DNA of 64,000 nucleotides, from positions 5,375,001-5,439,000 of the forward strand of contig NZ_CP096040.1 in the NCBI RefSeq assembly GCF_023935105.1, read 5' to 3'. This DNA is from Caulobacter segnis. GTDB lineage: Bacteria > Pseudomonadota > Alphaproteobacteria > Caulobacterales > Caulobacteraceae. Position 1 is the first letter of the stretch. Each line of letters starts with the position of its first letter. Shown here in pieces: positions 61,530 to 64,000 of this stretch. A program made the translations under genes and the position numbers. The notes beneath the pieces were generated by a model that made no database searches, was not told the DNA's origin, and worked only from the letters and a program-made list of their open reading frames with translations.

Positions 61530-62162
61530 ATGGACCACTTGCCCGTCGATCCCGCCCGCTACGGCGCCTTCCTGGTCGCCATGTTCGTCATGGCCATCAC
61601 GCCAGGGCCGGCCAACCTGTTCGCCATCGCCACCGGCATGGAGCGCGGCAAGGGCGCGGCCCTGATCAGCGTGATCGGCATGAACACCGCCACCCTGGTC
61701 TGGTTCAGCGGCTCGGCCCTGGGCCTGGGCGCGCTGATCCTGGCCTTCCCCAAGGCGTTCCACGTCCTGGCCTATGCGGGCGCGGCCTATCTGGTCTGGC
61801 TGGGGCTCAAGTCGCTGTGGGCCGGGATCAAGAACCTCGAAAGTCACGCCTCGGCGACCGTCCGCGCCGGCCGCTCGGCCTTTCTCGACGGCTTCATGGT
61901 CCAGATCGCCAATCCGAAGATCCTGCTGTTCTTCTCCGGCGTGCTGCCGCCGTTCCTGGACATCAAAAGACCGCTGGCTCCGCAGCTGGTGATGTTCGCC
62001 TGCGCCACCATCGGCATGGACCTGATCAGCATGTCCAGCTACGGGCTGGGCGGGGCGGCCCTATCGACCCGCATGAACGAGCCCGGCTTCCGCCGTGGTT
62101 TCGCGATCCTGGTCGGCGTCCTGCTGATCACGGCCGCCGTGCTGATCGTGTCGCGGGGGTGA
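61530..62162 (+). CDS. LysE/RhtB-family amino-acid exporter
   Basis: A 210-residue protein with six membrane helices. The family signature is AITPGPANLFAIATGMERGK at about residues 23-42. AAYLVWLGLKSLWAGIKN follows, then FLDGFMVQIANPKILLFFSG with the conserved NPK. Such exporters remove amino acids or related metabolites from the cytoplasm; the substrate is unknown. It follows the MAPEG gene by 43 bases on the same strand. Confidence 0.92.
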   Translation: MDHLPVDPARYGAFLVAMFVMAITPGPANLFAIATGMERGKGAALISVIGMNTATLVWFSGSALGLGALILAFPKAFHVLAYAGAAYLVWLGLKSLWAGIKNLESHASATVRAGRSAFLDGFMVQIANPKILLFFSGVLPPFLDIKRPLAPQLVMFACATIGMDLISMSSYGLGGAALSTRMNEPGFRRGFAILVGVLLITAAVLIVSRG

Positions 62163-62319
62163 GCGCCTGACCGCGCGAGAGGGGGCCGCCGGTTTCGGCG
62201 ATCGTGACGCGCCGACGAAAAGAGATTGCAGCCCGGAAGCAAACTGCGCCTTGGCGAAACCACAAAGCCCGGCCAGAGTTGACTCCAAACACCGAGGACT
62301 CCGCTTGAAGGAGCAAGTC

Positions 62320-62910
62320 ATGTCCATGAAGAAGGTCGCCATCGCCGCGGCGCTGGCGATCACCGCCACCCTGTCGGCCTGCGCCACGCCAACGCCGTAC
62401 CAGCCCAAGGTCACCTCGGGCTCGGTCACCGGCGGGTTCTCCGAGCAGAAGCTGGAAGGCGACCGCTACCGGATCAGCTTCGCCGGCAACAGCCTGACCT
62501 CGCGCGAGACCGTCGAGCGCTATCTGCTCTACCGGTCGGCCGAGCTGACCGTGCAGCAGGGCTACGACTGGTTCGAAACCGCCGACCACCGCACCGACCG
62601 CACCGCCCGCAGCTATGTCGAGCCCGATCCGTTCATGCGGCCGGGCTTCGGGTATGGCTATCCGTACGGCTACTGGCGCCCGTCCTGGCGCTATTTCGGC
62701 CCGGGCTATGGCTGGCGCAGCTGGGACCCCTTCTGGGGTGACCCCTTCTTCGCCGACCGCGCCCAGATTCGCACCATCGAGCGGTTCGAGGCCGGCGCCG
62801 AGATCGTGATGCACCGAGGCAAGAAGCCGGAAGGCGACCCGCGCGCCTACGACGCCCGCGAGATCATGGCCAACCTGGCCAGCACGATCCAGCGGCCCCA
62901 GCCGAAGTAG
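62320..62910 (+). CDS. Lipoprotein with DUF4136-like features
   Basis: A 196-residue lipoprotein. The signal peptide ends in a lipobox ATLSAC with Cys at residue 21. The mature part contains FSEQKLEGDRYRISFAGNSL, a Tyr/Trp/Gly/Pro-rich loop (FGYGYPYGYWRPSWRYFGPG) and a conserved C-terminus with EIMANLASTIQ. These CC0125-like alphaproteobacterial lipoproteins are abundant but uncharacterised. AAGGAG lies seven bases upstream of ATG 62320. Confidence 0.85.
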   Translation: MSMKKVAIAAALAITATLSACATPTPYQPKVTSGSVTGGFSEQKLEGDRYRISFAGNSLTSRETVERYLLYRSAELTVQQGYDWFETADHRTDRTARSYVEPDPFMRPGFGYGYPYGYWRPSWRYFGPGYGWRSWDPFWGDPFFADRAQIRTIERFEAGAEIVMHRGKKPEGDPRAYDAREIMANLASTIQRPQPK

Positions 62911-62922
62911 AGAAATAAGACT

Positions 62923-63028
62923 CCCTTCCCCTTGATGGGGAAGGGTCGGGGATAGGGTGATACGGCGGTTCAGCCGCCGACACCCTGCTCACCCCCAACC
63001 CAAGCCCTCCCCCATCAAGGGGGAGGGC
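62923..63028. repeat. Inverted pair of C/G-rich hairpins (REP-like)
   Basis: CCCTTCCCC-TTGAT-GGGGAAGGG (62923-62945) and GCCCTCCCCC-ATCAA-GGGGGAGGGC (63004-63028) are two related hairpins in opposite orientation between convergent genes. The pair resembles REP doublets (BIMEs). The second is followed by TTT and can terminate the lipoprotein transcript. Confidence 0.75.
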
Positions 63029-63036
63029 TTTGCGTA

Positions 63037-63819
<783 letters not shown>

Positions 63820-63890
63820 GGACGTTTCCCCTTGTCTTCGCGTTTTGTGCGTTCGCGTCTAGGATCGGATTTGCAGAGAGGTTTAGACCC

Positions 63891-64000
63891 ATGAGCGGCG
63901 AGGCCAAACCGTCCCCCGACGTCAACGTCAACGAGGTGCTGGACCCGAAGAAGGCCCTGGCGCCCGTCACGGTCCGCGTCAACGAACAGCGGGTGCGCGA
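63891..64000 (+). CDS. N-terminal part of an unidentified gene
   Basis: ATG at 63891 opens a frame running off the window (MSGEAKPSPDVNVNEVLDPK, then ALAPVTVRVNEQRVR). A weak GAGAGG lies about 13 bases upstream. It is divergent from the SDR gene with 71 bases between starts. Only 36 residues are visible, too few for a family call. Confidence 0.6.
   Translation, partial: MSGEAKPSPDVNVNEVLDPKKALAPVTVRVNEQRVR

Overview
The window is high-GC alphaproteobacterial chromosome, almost certainly from Caulobacter or a very close relative. HrcA, RNase PH, RlmN, the gyrB-recF and dnaN-(gap)-grpE-hrcA-rph blocks and a PssY/Wzc/Wza-type exopolysaccharide locus all read like Caulobacter crescentus proteins. 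This is judged from remembered family sequences, not from a search. There are no rRNA genes, CRISPR arrays, intact insertion sequences or prophage. One tRNA is present, tRNA-Arg(CCG).

Layout. (1) 0-11.4 kb: end of a chemoreceptor gene, an acyl-CoA ligase, a thioesterase/SRPBCC/GNAT operon, a divergent aldo-keto reductase/LysR pair, a second thioesterase operon, an orphan ABC ATPase, and a translationally coupled purine pair (secreted NUP-family protein plus NCS2/AzgA-type permease). (2) 11.4-14.8 kb: tRNA-Arg followed by a gene-poor stretch with atypical codon use, then a divergent FtrA-like regulator/rhodanese pair and two small genes. (3) 15.1-25.1 kb: the exopolysaccharide locus. It holds a short Wza/OPX protein, a PPP-family phosphatase, a LapG-like cysteine protease behind an AT-rich palindromic leader, a 55-residue membrane protein, a PssY-type initiating transferase, a Wzy/ligase, a Wzc tyrosine autokinase, an outer-membrane beta-barrel and an Ala-rich secreted protein. 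(4) 25.4-36.4 kb, minus strand: an unusual soluble chemoreceptor, then gyrB, recF, small genes, an S9 peptidase, dnaN, grpE and hrcA. (5) 36.5-49 kb, mostly plus strand: rph, an HtrA-like pseudoprotease, an aspartic protease, rdgB, hemW, rsmI, yraN, a SirB1-like gene, gshB, a remnant of comM, a hybrid histidine kinase and ampG. (6) 49-64 kb: a trypsin-like protease/DUF350 pair, an ArsR/SRPBCC pair with a clear operator, rlmN, an SDR, a WrbA-like flavoprotein divergent from an MFS pump, an Rrf2 regulator, kup, argG, small genes, a lipoprotein, another SDR and the start of an unidentified gene.

How the genes work together. The best candidate for something not fully described is the exopolysaccharide export system. 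Its OPX protein is short and lacks an obvious lipobox or membrane-crossing C-terminus, and a 422-residue outer-membrane barrel is encoded beside Wzc. This matches the idea of export through a separate beta-barrel pore (Wzp-like) rather than through Wza itself. The locus also carries a possible dephosphorylation partner, a LapG-like protease and an unannotated small membrane protein. All start codons were checked against upstream Shine-Dalgarno sequence where possible; several genes use GTG or TTG.
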